A stretch of DNA of 64,000 nucleotides from Mogibacterium sp. (GCA_017432075.1 JAFRJV010000111.1:1-64000); one strand, 5' to 3'; positions 43,109 to 52,149 are shown, numbered from the stretch's first letter. Made by a program: numbers and translations. The notes: generated from the sequence alone by a model not told the origin.

Positions 43109-44362
43109 ATGAATATAACTAAGACATTCAAGAAGGCGGTATTTGACATCGCAAAGAAGAACAAGACATTCCGCCGGGTCTTCAGGGGCAGCAGGGATGC
43201 AGCTTACCGGGCTAAAATGACGCTTGACGATCCGTTCGGCAAGATCGATGATAAGCTGGTATACTTCCGGACTTTTTCCGGACGCGGCTACAGCGATTCA
43301 CCGAAGGCCATGTATGAGTACATGCTGACAGCTCCTGAATACAGGGACTACAGGTTCGTCTGGTGCTTCAAGGAGCCCGAGAAGTACGACTTTCTGCTGA
43401 AGAACGACCGCACTGAGATCGTGAAGTTCAGGACCATGGCAGACAACAAAGCTCTTAGAAGGGCAAAGTACTGGATCACGAATTACCGCATGCTCAATCA
43501 TCAGTATCCGCGCAAGGGACAGGTCTATCTGCAGTGCTGGCACGGAACGCCGCTCAAGAGGCTCGGATATGACATCATCGAGAGCGACAACGCGATGAAT
43601 TCCCTCAAGGAGATCAAAGAAAAGTACAGGACTGATGCCCGTAAATTCTCGTATATCCTTTCACCTTCGCCTTTCGCGACCGAGAAATTCGCGACTGCAT
43701 GGAACCTGAACGAGACGGGCCAGAGAGGAAAGATCATAGAGAAAGGATATCCGCGCAATGACAGGCTAGCCGTCGCGGATGAGGAGGAGCGCACGCGTCT
43801 CAGAAAAGAGCTGGGCGTAGAGGACCGGAAGGTCATCCTTTATGCTCCTACCTGGAGGGACAACCAGCACACGAGCGGCCAGGGCTACACATACAAGACC
43901 GAGGTCGATTTTGACAAGCTGCAGAAGGAACTGGGCAGTGAGTACATCATTCTCTTCAGAGCGCACTATCTGGTCGCCAACAGCTTTGACTTCGGGCGCT
44001 ACGAAGGCTTTGTCAAGGACGTGTCGTCATATCCCGACATCAATGACCTTTATATCGCGTCAGATATACTTGTCACAGACTACTCGAGCGTGTTCTTCGA
44101 TTTCTCGATCCTTGAGAGACCTGTCGTTTTCTATATGTATGACCTCGATCATTACGCGAACGAAATGAGAGGATTCTATCTTTCGATCGAAGAACTTCCG
44201 GGACCTATAGTCAAAACCGAGGACGACCTCATTGCCGAGATAAGAAAAACGGAAGGATGGACAGCGGACGAAAAGTATCTGGAGTTCAAGAAACGCTTCA
44301 ATCCATACGAAGACGGCAACTCCTCCAAGCGCGTCCTGTCAGAGGTGATCCGGGAGTCTTAA
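43109..44362 (+). CDS. CDP-glycerol glycerophosphotransferase
   Basis: 417 residues, a single compact TagB/TagF domain: LQCWHGTPLKRLGYD (His145), YAPTWRDNQH, FRAHYLVANS and VTDYSSVFFDF (Asp324). An ATG at 43088 overlaps the previous stop, but the start at 43109 is preferred because CGGAGG ends 6 bases before it. Last gene of the long operon; no terminator was seen after it, and a new promoter begins at 44395. Confidence 0.9.
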   Translation: MNITKTFKKAVFDIAKKNKTFRRVFRGSRDAAYRAKMTLDDPFGKIDDKLVYFRTFSGRGYSDSPKAMYEYMLTAPEYRDYRFVWCFKEPEKYDFLLKNDRTEIVKFRTMADNKALRRAKYWITNYRMLNHQYPRKGQVYLQCWHGTPLKRLGYDIIESDNAMNSLKEIKEKYRTDARKFSYILSPSPFATEKFATAWNLNETGQRGKIIEKGYPRNDRLAVADEEERTRLRKELGVEDRKVILYAPTWRDNQHTSGQGYTYKTEVDFDKLQKELGSEYIILFRAHYLVANSFDFGRYEGFVKDVSSYPDINDLYIASDILVTDYSSVFFDFSILERPVVFYMYDLDHYANEMRGFYLSIEELPGPIVKTEDDLIAEIRKTEGWTADEKYLEFKKRFNPYEDGNSSKRVLSEVIRES

Positions 44363-44394
44363 TATATATATAGATTAACAAGCATACAGATTGA

Positions 44395-44423
44395 TTGAAT
44401 ACATCCGCCCCGGCAGATATGAT
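44395..44423 (+). promoter_or_regulatory. Promoter of the NlpC-like protein gene
   Basis: TTGAAT (44395-44400), a 17-base spacer and TATGAT (44418-44423), 45 bases before the ATG at 44469. Confidence 0.65.
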
Positions 44424-44468
44424 TCCTTATACGATAAATAGTACAAGGAAAAGTGTCGGGGTATTATT

Positions 44469-45764
44469 ATGGATGTTTTGAGACAAACCAAACGGGCGCT
44501 GGCAGTCATTTTGGTGGCAGTGATGGTGCTATCGCTGTCATTCACCGATGTTCACGCGGCCAGCAGCAAGGTATGGCTGACCAGCTATAACACTCCTACT
44601 ACTGTCAGTATGGGACACTCTTATAGTATCAAGGGCTGGATCAAAGCCAGCAAGAAGATCTATTCTGTCGAGATCGGAATAGCCAATGCCGATACTGAGC
44701 AATGGGAGTATAAGTACACAAAGTACAAGATCAACAGCAAGTCCTTCAATATCAAGAAGGCCGATCTGACGCTGAAATTCGGCAACCTGAGCCCCGGAAC
44801 ATATTACTACAGGATCCATGTAAAACTTAAAGGTGAGAAGTACGTAAATGTTCTGAACAAGAAGTTTACGGTCGTGGACCAGACCGCCAGCACGGTAGAT
44901 CTTACTGCGGCTGACAACACCGGCATCTCGCTGAGCGGAGCCAATGCGCCGGACACCTATACTGTAGGTAAGGAGTTCAAACCTAAGGGAACGGTCTCCT
45001 CAACCAGCAAGATCAAAAAAGTCGAAGTGGGTATCGTTTTCTCCGCGACCAACAAGTGGACGGACTATAAGTACACTGCCAATGTGAACACTTACAACTT
45101 TGACCTCAGCAAGACCGCATCGACACTGAAGTTCGATAAGATCCCGGCCGGAGCATACCGTTACAGGATGTATGCTCACACTGAGGACGGAATAAAGATA
45201 GTATTCAACAAATCATTCACCGTAAGGGCAAGCAATAAGCCTCAGCAGGCGGTCAACTGGGCGGTCAATATCGCGAATGACAATTCATTCTCATACGGCA
45301 AAAAGCCGGAAACCAGCAGACTTGGATGCTACTTCTGCGGCACCAACCAGAAGAGGAAGCCAAAGGGATATGAGAAGACATACGTATGCCTGACATTCCT
45401 TGGAGCGGCCTATGCACACGGCGCTAAAGACCCTGAGATCCTCAAGGCATGCCAGAACTGCAAGATGGTAATGTACTCCAACAATGACAACTTCAGCAAG
45501 TTCTCCTGCTGGATGAAGATCGGATCATGCAAGGAACTGGCGATAGGAGATCTGCTGCCGGGAGACGTCATAGTTGACTGGTCGGCGGGCAACAACAACG
45601 GACATGTATGGATGTTCGTCGGAGGGGACAAGTTTGTCGACGCTGAAGGCATCGCGGATTGCTGGGGAGCGAACTCCATAGCAGTCAGGTCGGGAGCCGC
45701 AAGGAAACTCGCGGCCGAGGGCAGAGACAGCAGCCTGAACTACGTAATGAGATACATCCACTAA
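44469..45764 (+). CDS. Secreted NlpC/P60-like protein with two beta-sandwich repeats
   Basis: 431 residues. Signal peptide (ILVAVMVLSLSF, cut near VHA), two related repeats of about 105 residues (about 35-135 and 150-255; both end in a YYYRI/YRYRM strand and a FTV strand), then a cysteine-peptidase-like domain (about 258-431). The latter has CYFCGTNQ, YVCLTFLGAAYAHG (Cys307), LLPGDVI and NGHVWMFVG (His379), the order seen in NlpC/P60 and amidase domains. Likely cuts or binds peptidoglycan. The catalytic domain is nearly the same as in the gene at 49523. Ribosome site weak. Confidence 0.8.
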   Translation: MDVLRQTKRALAVILVAVMVLSLSFTDVHAASSKVWLTSYNTPTTVSMGHSYSIKGWIKASKKIYSVEIGIANADTEQWEYKYTKYKINSKSFNIKKADLTLKFGNLSPGTYYYRIHVKLKGEKYVNVLNKKFTVVDQTASTVDLTAADNTGISLSGANAPDTYTVGKEFKPKGTVSSTSKIKKVEVGIVFSATNKWTDYKYTANVNTYNFDLSKTASTLKFDKIPAGAYRYRMYAHTEDGIKIVFNKSFTVRASNKPQQAVNWAVNIANDNSFSYGKKPETSRLGCYFCGTNQKRKPKGYEKTYVCLTFLGAAYAHGAKDPEILKACQNCKMVMYSNNDNFSKFSCWMKIGSCKELAIGDLLPGDVIVDWSAGNNNGHVWMFVGGDKFVDAEGIADCWGANSIAVRSGAARKLAAEGRDSSLNYVMRYIH

Positions 45765-45781
45765 TAAAGAAGCAATAATAA

Positions 45782-45812
45782 AAGAAGCAGGCGGTCGTTA
45801 CGCCTGCTTCTT
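45782..45812. terminator. Bidirectional terminator
   Basis: A perfect 12-bp stem AAGAAGCAGGCG (45782-45793) and its complement 45801-45812 with a 7-nt loop lie between convergent genes. T-rich tracts flank both sides. It overlaps the stop codon region of the minus-strand gene (stop at 45798-45800, in the loop). Confidence 0.85.
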
Positions 45813-46703
45813 TATTGTGATCGACCGAATGCTTTCGGATATAGTCTTGTCACATTCTTCAAGCGATCCCGGATCATAAAGGATGCCTTCCAGAACGTAT
45901 ACAGACATCCCGTCTTCTTCCTGTACTGCGAAGTAGAATGAAGAACTGGTGTATATACTTCCGGAACTCGCTTTTTTCGAATCCTCATTTGATGTGATAC
46001 GGAATCCGTGAAGGTCTCCCTCCTGCAGAGGCTGGTGTGTGCTGTTATCATCCTCTGTGACTTCCCAGTCATCGAACCAGTTATCAACTGTCTTGCCCTC
46101 TGCTATTTTGGAGTTTGGTGTGAAAGAGTCTCTGTAAAGCGATATGTCATAAAGAGGCTCGTTCTCATCACTTCTATATGAAGCTGTCACAGCGCGTGGC
46201 ACCGAAGGGAAATCCGCATCCTCACTGCCCCATGTATAAGAGATGTTGTAGGAAACATTGCCTTCTGTCGAAACATCTGCGGAAACATCGTTTACAAAAA
46301 GTCTCCCATCTGAGCAGGTGATATGATCCACTTGTGCCGGATCCGTGTAAACCATATCATCGTTCCTGTTGAGAGATACTGACCGCAGGAATACCGGTAT
46401 GCATACGACCAGCATCACGAGCTCGATCAGAACGATGATGGCAGCGGTCTTCCTTGGAAGGTACTTAGGAAGGTTCGGAAGGAGCTTTTTATTTTTCGCC
46501 TTTTTCTCAGGGCTCGCTTCCGCAGGGGATCCGGCATCTGCTGACTCGCCGGGATCTTCCTCAGATGCTTCTTCAGTCCCGCTCTCTTCTTCAGCCTGAG
46601 GCTCGACTGGTTCAGGCGCATCCTCCGGCATGACATCTGCTGCCGCTGCTGCTGACTCTTCTGTCTCTTCAGTTGTCTTTTCTATAGTTTTCTCTTCGTC
46701 CAT
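45798..46703 (-). CDS. Single-pass membrane protein, unknown
   Basis: 301 residues, not recognised. Residues 1-65 are acidic and rich in Glu, Ala and Pro; a basic patch (PEKKAKNKKLLPNLPKYLPRK) leads to one membrane segment (about 88-110); the remaining 190 residues would be outside and are beta-rich, with no Cys pairs or catalytic motif seen. The inside-basic pattern puts the acidic part in the cytoplasm. Divergent from the MBOAT gene and convergent with the NlpC-like gene. A promoter fits at 46740-46769. The ribosome site is weak (GAAAG). Confidence 0.7.
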   Translation of the reverse strand: MDEEKTIEKTTEETEESAAAAADVMPEDAPEPVEPQAEEESGTEEASEEDPGESADAGSPAEASPEKKAKNKKLLPNLPKYLPRKTAAIIVLIELVMLVVCIPVFLRSVSLNRNDDMVYTDPAQVDHITCSDGRLFVNDVSADVSTEGNVSYNISYTWGSEDADFPSVPRAVTASYRSDENEPLYDISLYRDSFTPNSKIAEGKTVDNWFDDWEVTEDDNSTHQPLQEGDLHGFRITSNEDSKKASSGSIYTSSSFYFAVQEEDGMSVYVLEGILYDPGSLEECDKTISESIRSITIKKQA

Positions 46704-46739
46704 ACTTTAAGCTTTCAAATGATTATTCAACGATTTCAT

Positions 46740-46769
46740 ATTTTACCAAGCAATCAAGCAATTGCACAA
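46740..46769 (-). promoter_or_regulatory. Promoter of the minus-strand membrane protein gene
   Basis: On the minus strand TTGTGC (46764-46769), 18 bases, TAAAAT (46740-46745), about 37 bases before the start at 46703. It faces the MBOAT promoter at 46776-46784. Confidence 0.5.
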
Positions 46770-46775
46770 TACTTA

Positions 46776-46784
46776 TGCTATAAT
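46776..46784 (+). promoter_or_regulatory. Extended -10 promoter of the MBOAT-DHHW pair
   Basis: TGCTATAAT, a perfect extended -10, 45 bases before the chosen start at 46830. Confidence 0.6.
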
Positions 46785-46829
46785 ATTCCTGCACTTTTCA
46801 CATAAAAGATGCATTTAAGGAGACTGCAG

Positions 46830-48251
46830 TTGTTATTTTCAAGCAATATATTTCTATTCGTATTCCTTCCCGGAGTCATTCTGATCTACTACACCATTCT
46901 TAAATGGTCGAGGCCTCTTCAGAATATTTTTTTGCTTGCTGCAAGTCTTTTCTTTTACGCATGGGGCGAGCCGAAATTCGTTCTTGTAATGATGCTGTCC
47001 ATCATCATCAACTGGGCAGCCGGCATGGTAATATCAGCCTTCGAAAAACAGGACAACAAAACAGGAGAGAAAGCGGCGCTTTCTGCCGCCATATTCTTCA
47101 ACCTTCTTATCATTTTCATATTCAAGTATCTTGGCTTCACGGTAAGCAACATCGATTCGCTGTTCGGAGCAGATATAAAAGTTCCGGATATAGCGCTTCC
47201 TATCGGTATTTCATTCTTTACTTTCCAGGCCATTTCTTATGTTGTGGACGTGTACCGCGGCAAGGCAGGGGTGCAGAAGAACATCCTTTATGTCGGGCTT
47301 TACATATCTTTCTTCCCGCAGTTGATCGCCGGACCTATCGTCAGGTACGAGACTATTGCAGATCAGATCAACAACCGCAGAGAGACGTGGGAGGGCTTTT
47401 GTGACGGAGTCAGTAGATTCATCATCGGATTCTGCAAGAAGATACTTATTGCGAACAACCTGGCGCTGGTGGCAGACAAGGCTTTCGAGCTTTCGGGACT
47501 CGGGGAGCTCTCGACGGGCATGGCCTGGCTGGGCGCCATAGCATATACACTCCAGATATTTTATGACTTCTCCGGGTATTCGGATATGGCCATCGGACTT
47601 GGAAAAATGTTTGGTTTCCAGTTCCTTGAAAACTTCAATTATCCGTATATATCGAGATCGGCAGCTGAATTCTGGCGCAGATGGCATATGTCTCTCGGCA
47701 CCTGGTTCAGAGACTATGTCTATATCCCGCTCGGCGGAAGCCGTGTGAAGACCGGCAGGCACATACTGAACCTGTTCATCGTCTGGCTGTGCACGGGAGT
47801 CTGGCATGGAGCAAACTGGACATTCATACTGTGGGGCATGATGTACTTTGTGCTTCTGGTGTTTGAGAAGTATTCGAAGTTCAACGATTGGACCGGGACA
47901 GCGACCGACAGCATCAAACGCATATATGTGCTGTTCTTCATCATCATGGGATGGATACTGTTCAGGGCTGATGATCTGCCTGCCGCTGCCGCTTATTACA
48001 AGTGCTGCTTCGGAGTATCAGGAGGACCGCTGACAGACAGCAATTTCATCGAATACATCCGGCAGTATTCAGTATATCTGGCCGCCGGCATCCTGTTCTC
48101 GATGCCTGTGGCAAAATGGGTCAGGGACCACACAAAGAGGACGGTCGCGGGAGATCTTCTGTATTCGGCATGCCTCGCCGCGCTGTTCATCGCATCGATA
48201 TCCTTCCTGGTCAAAGGAAGTTATAATCCGTTCATCTATTTTAATTTTTAG
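46830..48251 (+). CDS. MBOAT-family O-acyltransferase (AlgI/DltB-like)
   Basis: 473 residues with about ten membrane segments. The AlgI-type N-terminus MLFSSNIFLFVFLPGV begins at a TTG at 46830, 7 bases after AAGGAG; an ATG at 46809 in the same frame overlaps the ribosome site region and is less likely. Motifs: LIAGPIVRYE, EFWRRWHMSLGTWFRDYVY, and catalytic His326 in VWHGANWT. Such enzymes move an acetyl or aminoacyl group across the membrane to an extracellular polymer. Paired with the DHHW protein 8 bases downstream, as AlgI is with AlgJ/AlgX-type proteins. Confidence 0.93.
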   Translation: MLFSSNIFLFVFLPGVILIYYTILKWSRPLQNIFLLAASLFFYAWGEPKFVLVMMLSIIINWAAGMVISAFEKQDNKTGEKAALSAAIFFNLLIIFIFKYLGFTVSNIDSLFGADIKVPDIALPIGISFFTFQAISYVVDVYRGKAGVQKNILYVGLYISFFPQLIAGPIVRYETIADQINNRRETWEGFCDGVSRFIIGFCKKILIANNLALVADKAFELSGLGELSTGMAWLGAIAYTLQIFYDFSGYSDMAIGLGKMFGFQFLENFNYPYISRSAAEFWRRWHMSLGTWFRDYVYIPLGGSRVKTGRHILNLFIVWLCTGVWHGANWTFILWGMMYFVLLVFEKYSKFNDWTGTATDSIKRIYVLFFIIMGWILFRADDLPAAAAYYKCCFGVSGGPLTDSNFIEYIRQYSVYLAAGILFSMPVAKWVRDHTKRTVAGDLLYSACLAALFIASISFLVKGSYNPFIYFNF

Positions 48252-48259
48252 GAGTTGGT

Positions 48260-49441
48260 ATGGGCAAGACAGGCAAAATGCTGCTGACCATATTCTTCAT
48301 AGTGACAGTAGTTCTGTTTGGAGGAACGACGCTGCTGCAGGCCCGCGGCAGCATCCTTGAGGTCGTCAGAAACGACTCCATATCTGAGATCCCGCCGGCG
48401 ATCGAAGCAGAGCTGACGGACAATTTCAAGAGCCGCAACAACTGGATCAATATCAATGGCCTGTTCCAGAGGATGATCGGCGTCACCGTGATACGTGATG
48501 CCGGCGACATCGATGTCTTCAAGATGTCGAACGGACAGCTGACATATGAGTATCCGGACTGCGACATGACCTACGCAGCGCAAGAAGTCATCAGCCTGGA
48601 CAGGTTCGTCAAAGAGAAGGGACTCGACTTCATGTATATCCAGCTGCCATGCAAGGCATACACTGATGAGATCATGCCCCCGGGCACACACACCTACGGA
48701 TATGCGGATTCAGATGAACTGATCAGCCGGCTGAAAGCTAACGATGTTGATATTCTGGACCTCAGAGAAGAGATAGAAAAGGAAGGCTTCGATATCCCGC
48801 CGCTGTTCTTCAACACCGACCATCACTGGAAGCCTTCGACAGCACTGTGGGCTTCGAAAGTCATATCCGAAAAATTTGCCGGGACCATTGATGGCTACTA
48901 TTACGATCCGGATATCTACAACGCGGACAATTATGAGAGGAAGGTATATGAGGACTGGTTCCTTGGTTCGCTTGGCAGACGTACGGGAGTGTTCTTTGGC
49001 GGCCTGGATGACTTTGAGACACTGATCCCGACTTTTGATACAGACTTCGATCTTTATACCGAGTCGCAGACCAACGGGTCCCCTAAAGAGAAGTCCGGAC
49101 CGTTCAGCAAGTCGCTTATGAAGCTGAGCATACTGGATAAGAAAGACTATTTCAGCCCAATGACTTACTTCACATACATGGGCACGGAATACCGCCTGAG
49201 CGACATCACAAACAACATGGCGGACAATGACAAGAAGATCCTTATTTTAAGGGATTCCTTCTCATGCGCATTGCTTCCGTATCTCTCTCTGTCAGCCGGA
49301 GAGATAACGGCCATAGACATGAGATATCACAGTGAGCTGAAGATCAAGGAATATATAAACAACAACGATTTTGACGCCGTAGTAGTCGCGTACAATCCAA
49401 GCATGTTCAGAGAAGAAGGGGCGTTTGATTTTGACAGATAA
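48260..49441 (+). CDS. DHHW-family (AlgJ/AlgX-like) acyltransferase partner
   Basis: 393 residues. One N-terminal membrane segment (about 6-25) and an outside SGNH-like domain with the family signature TDHHW (Asp187-His188-His189-Trp190) and LRDSFSCALLPYLS, which carries the Ser of the third block. Proteins of this family work with an MBOAT to acetylate exopolysaccharide. The expected job is O-acetylation of the exported polymer made by this region; the donor and acceptor are not shown by the sequence. Confidence 0.88.
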   Translation: MGKTGKMLLTIFFIVTVVLFGGTTLLQARGSILEVVRNDSISEIPPAIEAELTDNFKSRNNWININGLFQRMIGVTVIRDAGDIDVFKMSNGQLTYEYPDCDMTYAAQEVISLDRFVKEKGLDFMYIQLPCKAYTDEIMPPGTHTYGYADSDELISRLKANDVDILDLREEIEKEGFDIPPLFFNTDHHWKPSTALWASKVISEKFAGTIDGYYYDPDIYNADNYERKVYEDWFLGSLGRRTGVFFGGLDDFETLIPTFDTDFDLYTESQTNGSPKEKSGPFSKSLMKLSILDKKDYFSPMTYFTYMGTEYRLSDITNNMADNDKKILILRDSFSCALLPYLSLSAGEITAIDMRYHSELKIKEYINNNDFDAVVVAYNPSMFREEGAFDFDR

Positions 49442-49452
49442 AAGATAATCAG

Positions 49453-49481
49453 TTGTTAAGAACGCCGAGTTGTGTTAAAAT
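49453..49481 (+). promoter_or_regulatory. Promoter of the second NlpC-like protein gene
   Basis: TTGTTA (49453-49458), 17 bases, TAAAAT (49476-49481), 41 bases before the ATG at 49523. Confidence 0.65.
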
Positions 49482-49522
49482 GTACATCTGATAGCAGGCC
49501 GTAACCGTAAGAGAAAATACTT

Positions 49523-50926
49523 ATGTGGAGAACTAATAGAACACGGATATTGATCATAATAACGTCTGCACTCCTTCTTGTAGGAGCGCAGTTTGCGTAT
49601 GCGAAAGATTCGACCGGAATGACGGTTTTCAATACAAATCTGATCACAACTGACGTGGACGCAACATATATCGAGGGCAAAGTCGATAATGCTGTCGGAC
49701 AGACGATATCCGTAAAGATCGGCCCAAGAAGCGTAGCTGAAAAGACTATGCCTAACACCGGCGGGGAAGCATCGTTCAGGATCAAGATCCCGGGCAAATT
49801 CATCAGCAAAAACATCATGACGGTATACACGGTCAAAGAGAAAGACCCTGAGACCGGAAAGACACTGGATCGCGAAAGAGTAGAGGTCAACTTCGTTGAC
49901 AGAGAACAGCAGGAGATCACTCTTGATAAAGAAGATTACGATCTCACATTCCCGGGCAATGACAGAGAAATCTCGGCTGAAGCAAGCTCCGGCGATGATC
50001 TGATCTACAGCTCCAGCAATCCGGACGTCGCTACTGTCGATGAAGACGGCAAGATCACCACGACCGGCGAAGGCGACGCTACTATAACAGTAAAGCAGAT
50101 CGGAAACGGTCAGTATGATGAAGCTGAAGCGTCATTCAATGTCTCCGTAGAGGAGATAGATGCTTATACCGTTACATATCACTCCAGCGCAGATAAGGAT
50201 GAGACAGTAAAACAGGTCATCCCTAACGGCTCCACAGAAAGCCTGCAGGAGAACGGCTTCGAATACGATGAGCGTGAGTTCCTCGGATGGGCCGCGTCAG
50301 ATGACGGACTGGTAGAGTACACGGATGCTCAGTCGGTCAGCGACCTCGGAGAGCCGGGCGACAACATCGATCTGTACGCTGTGTGGACAGGCGACGGCAT
50401 CAGAGCGGCGGTCGCATGGGCAGTAAAGATAGCCAATGACGATTCGTTCACATACGGTAAAAAACCTCAGACGAGCAACCTGGGATGCTACTTCTGCGGA
50501 ACCAACCAGAAGAGAAAGCCTAAGGGATATGAGAAGACGTATGTATGTCTCACATTCGTGCATGCAGCATACGCACACGGCGCAGGAGATCCGGTGATGC
50601 TGAGAGAATGCCAGAACGCAAGCCATGTGCTCTCGGTAAACAACGATAACTTCTCGCACTATTCATGCTGGCAGAAGGTCGGACTTACAAAGAATCTTAC
50701 GATCGATGATCTTCAGCCGGGCGACGTCATATGCTGGTACTCATCATCCGGATACAGCAATGGCCATATGGCGATGTATATAGGAAACAATCAGATCTGC
50801 GACGCCGAAGGCATCAAGGACTGCTGGGGACCTGCTTCGATAGCAGTTCGCGGAAACGCTGCCGGCCAGCTCAGAAGCGCCACAAGGCACAGCTCAAAGA
50901 GCTACGTCATGAGATACGTAGGCTAG
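49523..50926 (+). CDS. Secreted NlpC/P60-like protein with Ig-like and InlB-type repeats
   Basis: 467 residues. Signal peptide (ILIIITSALLLVGAQFAYA), a first beta domain (about 30-130), a BIG2-like domain (about 135-212; ISAEASSGDDLIYSSSNPDV, GEGDATITV), an InlB B-repeat-like domain (about 214-290; YTVTYHSSADKDE, FLGWAASDDGLVEY), and the same cysteine-peptidase-like domain as at 44469 (CYFCGTNQ, YVCLTFVHAAYAHG with Cys342, LQPGDVI, NGHMAMYIG with His415). The N-terminal parts of the two proteins are unrelated, so the catalytic domain has been placed on different wall-targeting modules. Probably a peptidoglycan hydrolase or amidase. Confidence 0.82.
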   Translation: MWRTNRTRILIIITSALLLVGAQFAYAKDSTGMTVFNTNLITTDVDATYIEGKVDNAVGQTISVKIGPRSVAEKTMPNTGGEASFRIKIPGKFISKNIMTVYTVKEKDPETGKTLDRERVEVNFVDREQQEITLDKEDYDLTFPGNDREISAEASSGDDLIYSSSNPDVATVDEDGKITTTGEGDATITVKQIGNGQYDEAEASFNVSVEEIDAYTVTYHSSADKDETVKQVIPNGSTESLQENGFEYDEREFLGWAASDDGLVEYTDAQSVSDLGEPGDNIDLYAVWTGDGIRAAVAWAVKIANDDSFTYGKKPQTSNLGCYFCGTNQKRKPKGYEKTYVCLTFVHAAYAHGAGDPVMLRECQNASHVLSVNNDNFSHYSCWQKVGLTKNLTIDDLQPGDVICWYSSSGYSNGHMAMYIGNNQICDAEGIKDCWGPASIAVRGNAAGQLRSATRHSSKSYVMRYVG

Positions 50927-50956
50927 ATAAAGCAGTATATATAAAGACAACGATTT

Positions 50957-50985
50957 AAAGGATGATCCAACAAATCATCCTTTTA
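50957..50985 (+). terminator. Rho-independent terminator
   Basis: Stem AAAGGATGAT (50957-50966) and ATCATCCTTT (50974-50983), 7-nt loop, followed by TATTATGG. It ends only a few bases before the -10 of the next gene. Confidence 0.8.
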
Positions 50986-50988
50986 TTA

Positions 50989-50997
50989 TGGTAAAAT
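50989..50997 (+). promoter_or_regulatory. Extended -10 promoter giving a near-leaderless message
   Basis: TGGTAAAAT (-10 at 50992-50997) ends 9 bases before the ATG at 51007. A start of transcription 6-8 bases after the -10 would leave 0-3 bases of leader, and no Shine-Dalgarno sequence is present in the gap. Confidence 0.5.
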
Positions 50998-51006
50998 TAA
51001 TTCACT

Positions 51007-52131
51007 ATGAAAAGAATTCTGATACTGGGCGCGGGCAACGCGCAGATAGACGCAATTGAATATTGCAAGGCTCACGGATACGAAGTGGTCGGCTGCAGTT
51101 ATACGACTGTTGACTGCGGTATTCCGCATCTCGATATATTTGAGCAGGTCGACATCAAGAGTGTAGAAGGAGTGGTGGCTCTGGCGCAGAAGTACGGAGT
51201 TTCCGCGATCTATTCGATAGGTTCGGATCTTGCGATGCCTACCGTAATGATGGCAAGCACACAGCTCGGACTCCCTCACTTTATTACCGCAGAGACCGCC
51301 GAGATCTGTCACTCCAAAGGAAAGATGAGAGAAACTCTGGGAGGCAGCTTCGAAGGCAACGCGGCATATATGGTCTGCGGCACTCTTGAAGAGGCGCTGC
51401 GCTATACGGGCTTTCCGGCAATGATGAAACCGGTAGACTCGCAGGGACAGCGCGGATGCTTCAAAGTGGAGTCTCCTGAGGATATAAAAGCGCATTTCGC
51501 AGCCTCTCTGGACTATTCCTTCGAAGGAAAGGTCATAATTGAGCAGTATATAGACGGACCTGAAGTCTCAGTCAACGCCTATATGCAGGACGGCAAAATG
51601 AAGTTTGCCCTCGTGAGCGACCGCTATGCGTTCGATGAACTTCCGGGAGGTATAATCAAGGAGCACAGGGTACCGTCTTCCTTCGCAGATGAAAAGGCGC
51701 AGGCAAAGACCGTTGATCTTGCCGCCAGAGTCGCGGCAAAGATAGGCATCAATAACGGCCCGTGCTATTTTCAGATAAAACTCAGGGACGGCAGAGAACC
51801 GGTGATAATAGAGGTAACACCGAGACTGGACGGCTGCCATATGTGGAATCTGATAAAGCATTACTGCGGAGCCGATCTTCTGGATGCCTGCTTCAGACAT
51901 CTCCTTGAAGGAGAATCAGTGCTTGATGAAGACTACTCATTTCCAAAAGAAGAATACAGCCTTGAGTTCATGAGCAAGGAGCCGAATACGACATTCGCGG
52001 GGTCAGATTTCGACATTGAAGGAGCCGAGTATGTCTGCTACTACTACAACGATGGCGACAGGGTGCTCAGGATAAACGGCTACATGGAAAAGTGCGGATA
52101 TGTCATCCGCAAAACGGGCAGAATACTATAA
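51007..52131 (+). CDS. ATP-grasp ligase
   Basis: 374 residues. An N-terminal Rossmann-like part (ILILGAGNAQIDAIEYCKAHG) precedes the ATP-grasp core with FPAMMKPVDSQGQRGCFKV, VIIEQYIDGPEVSVNAY, CYFQIKLRDG and IIEVTPRLDGCHM. It resembles carbamoyl-phosphate-synthase-like amino-acid ligases. Substrates are unknown. It heads a three-gene run with an adenylate-forming enzyme and an NAD-dependent epimerase, which suggests the synthesis and attachment of a small acid or amino acid in envelope polymer assembly. The start has no ribosome site (see promoter at 50989). Confidence 0.85.
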   Translation: MKRILILGAGNAQIDAIEYCKAHGYEVVGCSYTTVDCGIPHLDIFEQVDIKSVEGVVALAQKYGVSAIYSIGSDLAMPTVMMASTQLGLPHFITAETAEICHSKGKMRETLGGSFEGNAAYMVCGTLEEALRYTGFPAMMKPVDSQGQRGCFKVESPEDIKAHFAASLDYSFEGKVIIEQYIDGPEVSVNAYMQDGKMKFALVSDRYAFDELPGGIIKEHRVPSSFADEKAQAKTVDLAARVAAKIGINNGPCYFQIKLRDGREPVIIEVTPRLDGCHMWNLIKHYCGADLLDACFRHLLEGESVLDEDYSFPKEEYSLEFMSKEPNTTFAGSDFDIEGAEYVCYYYNDGDRVLRINGYMEKCGYVIRKTGRIL

Positions 52132-52149
52132 CTACGGAGGCATGCTTAA

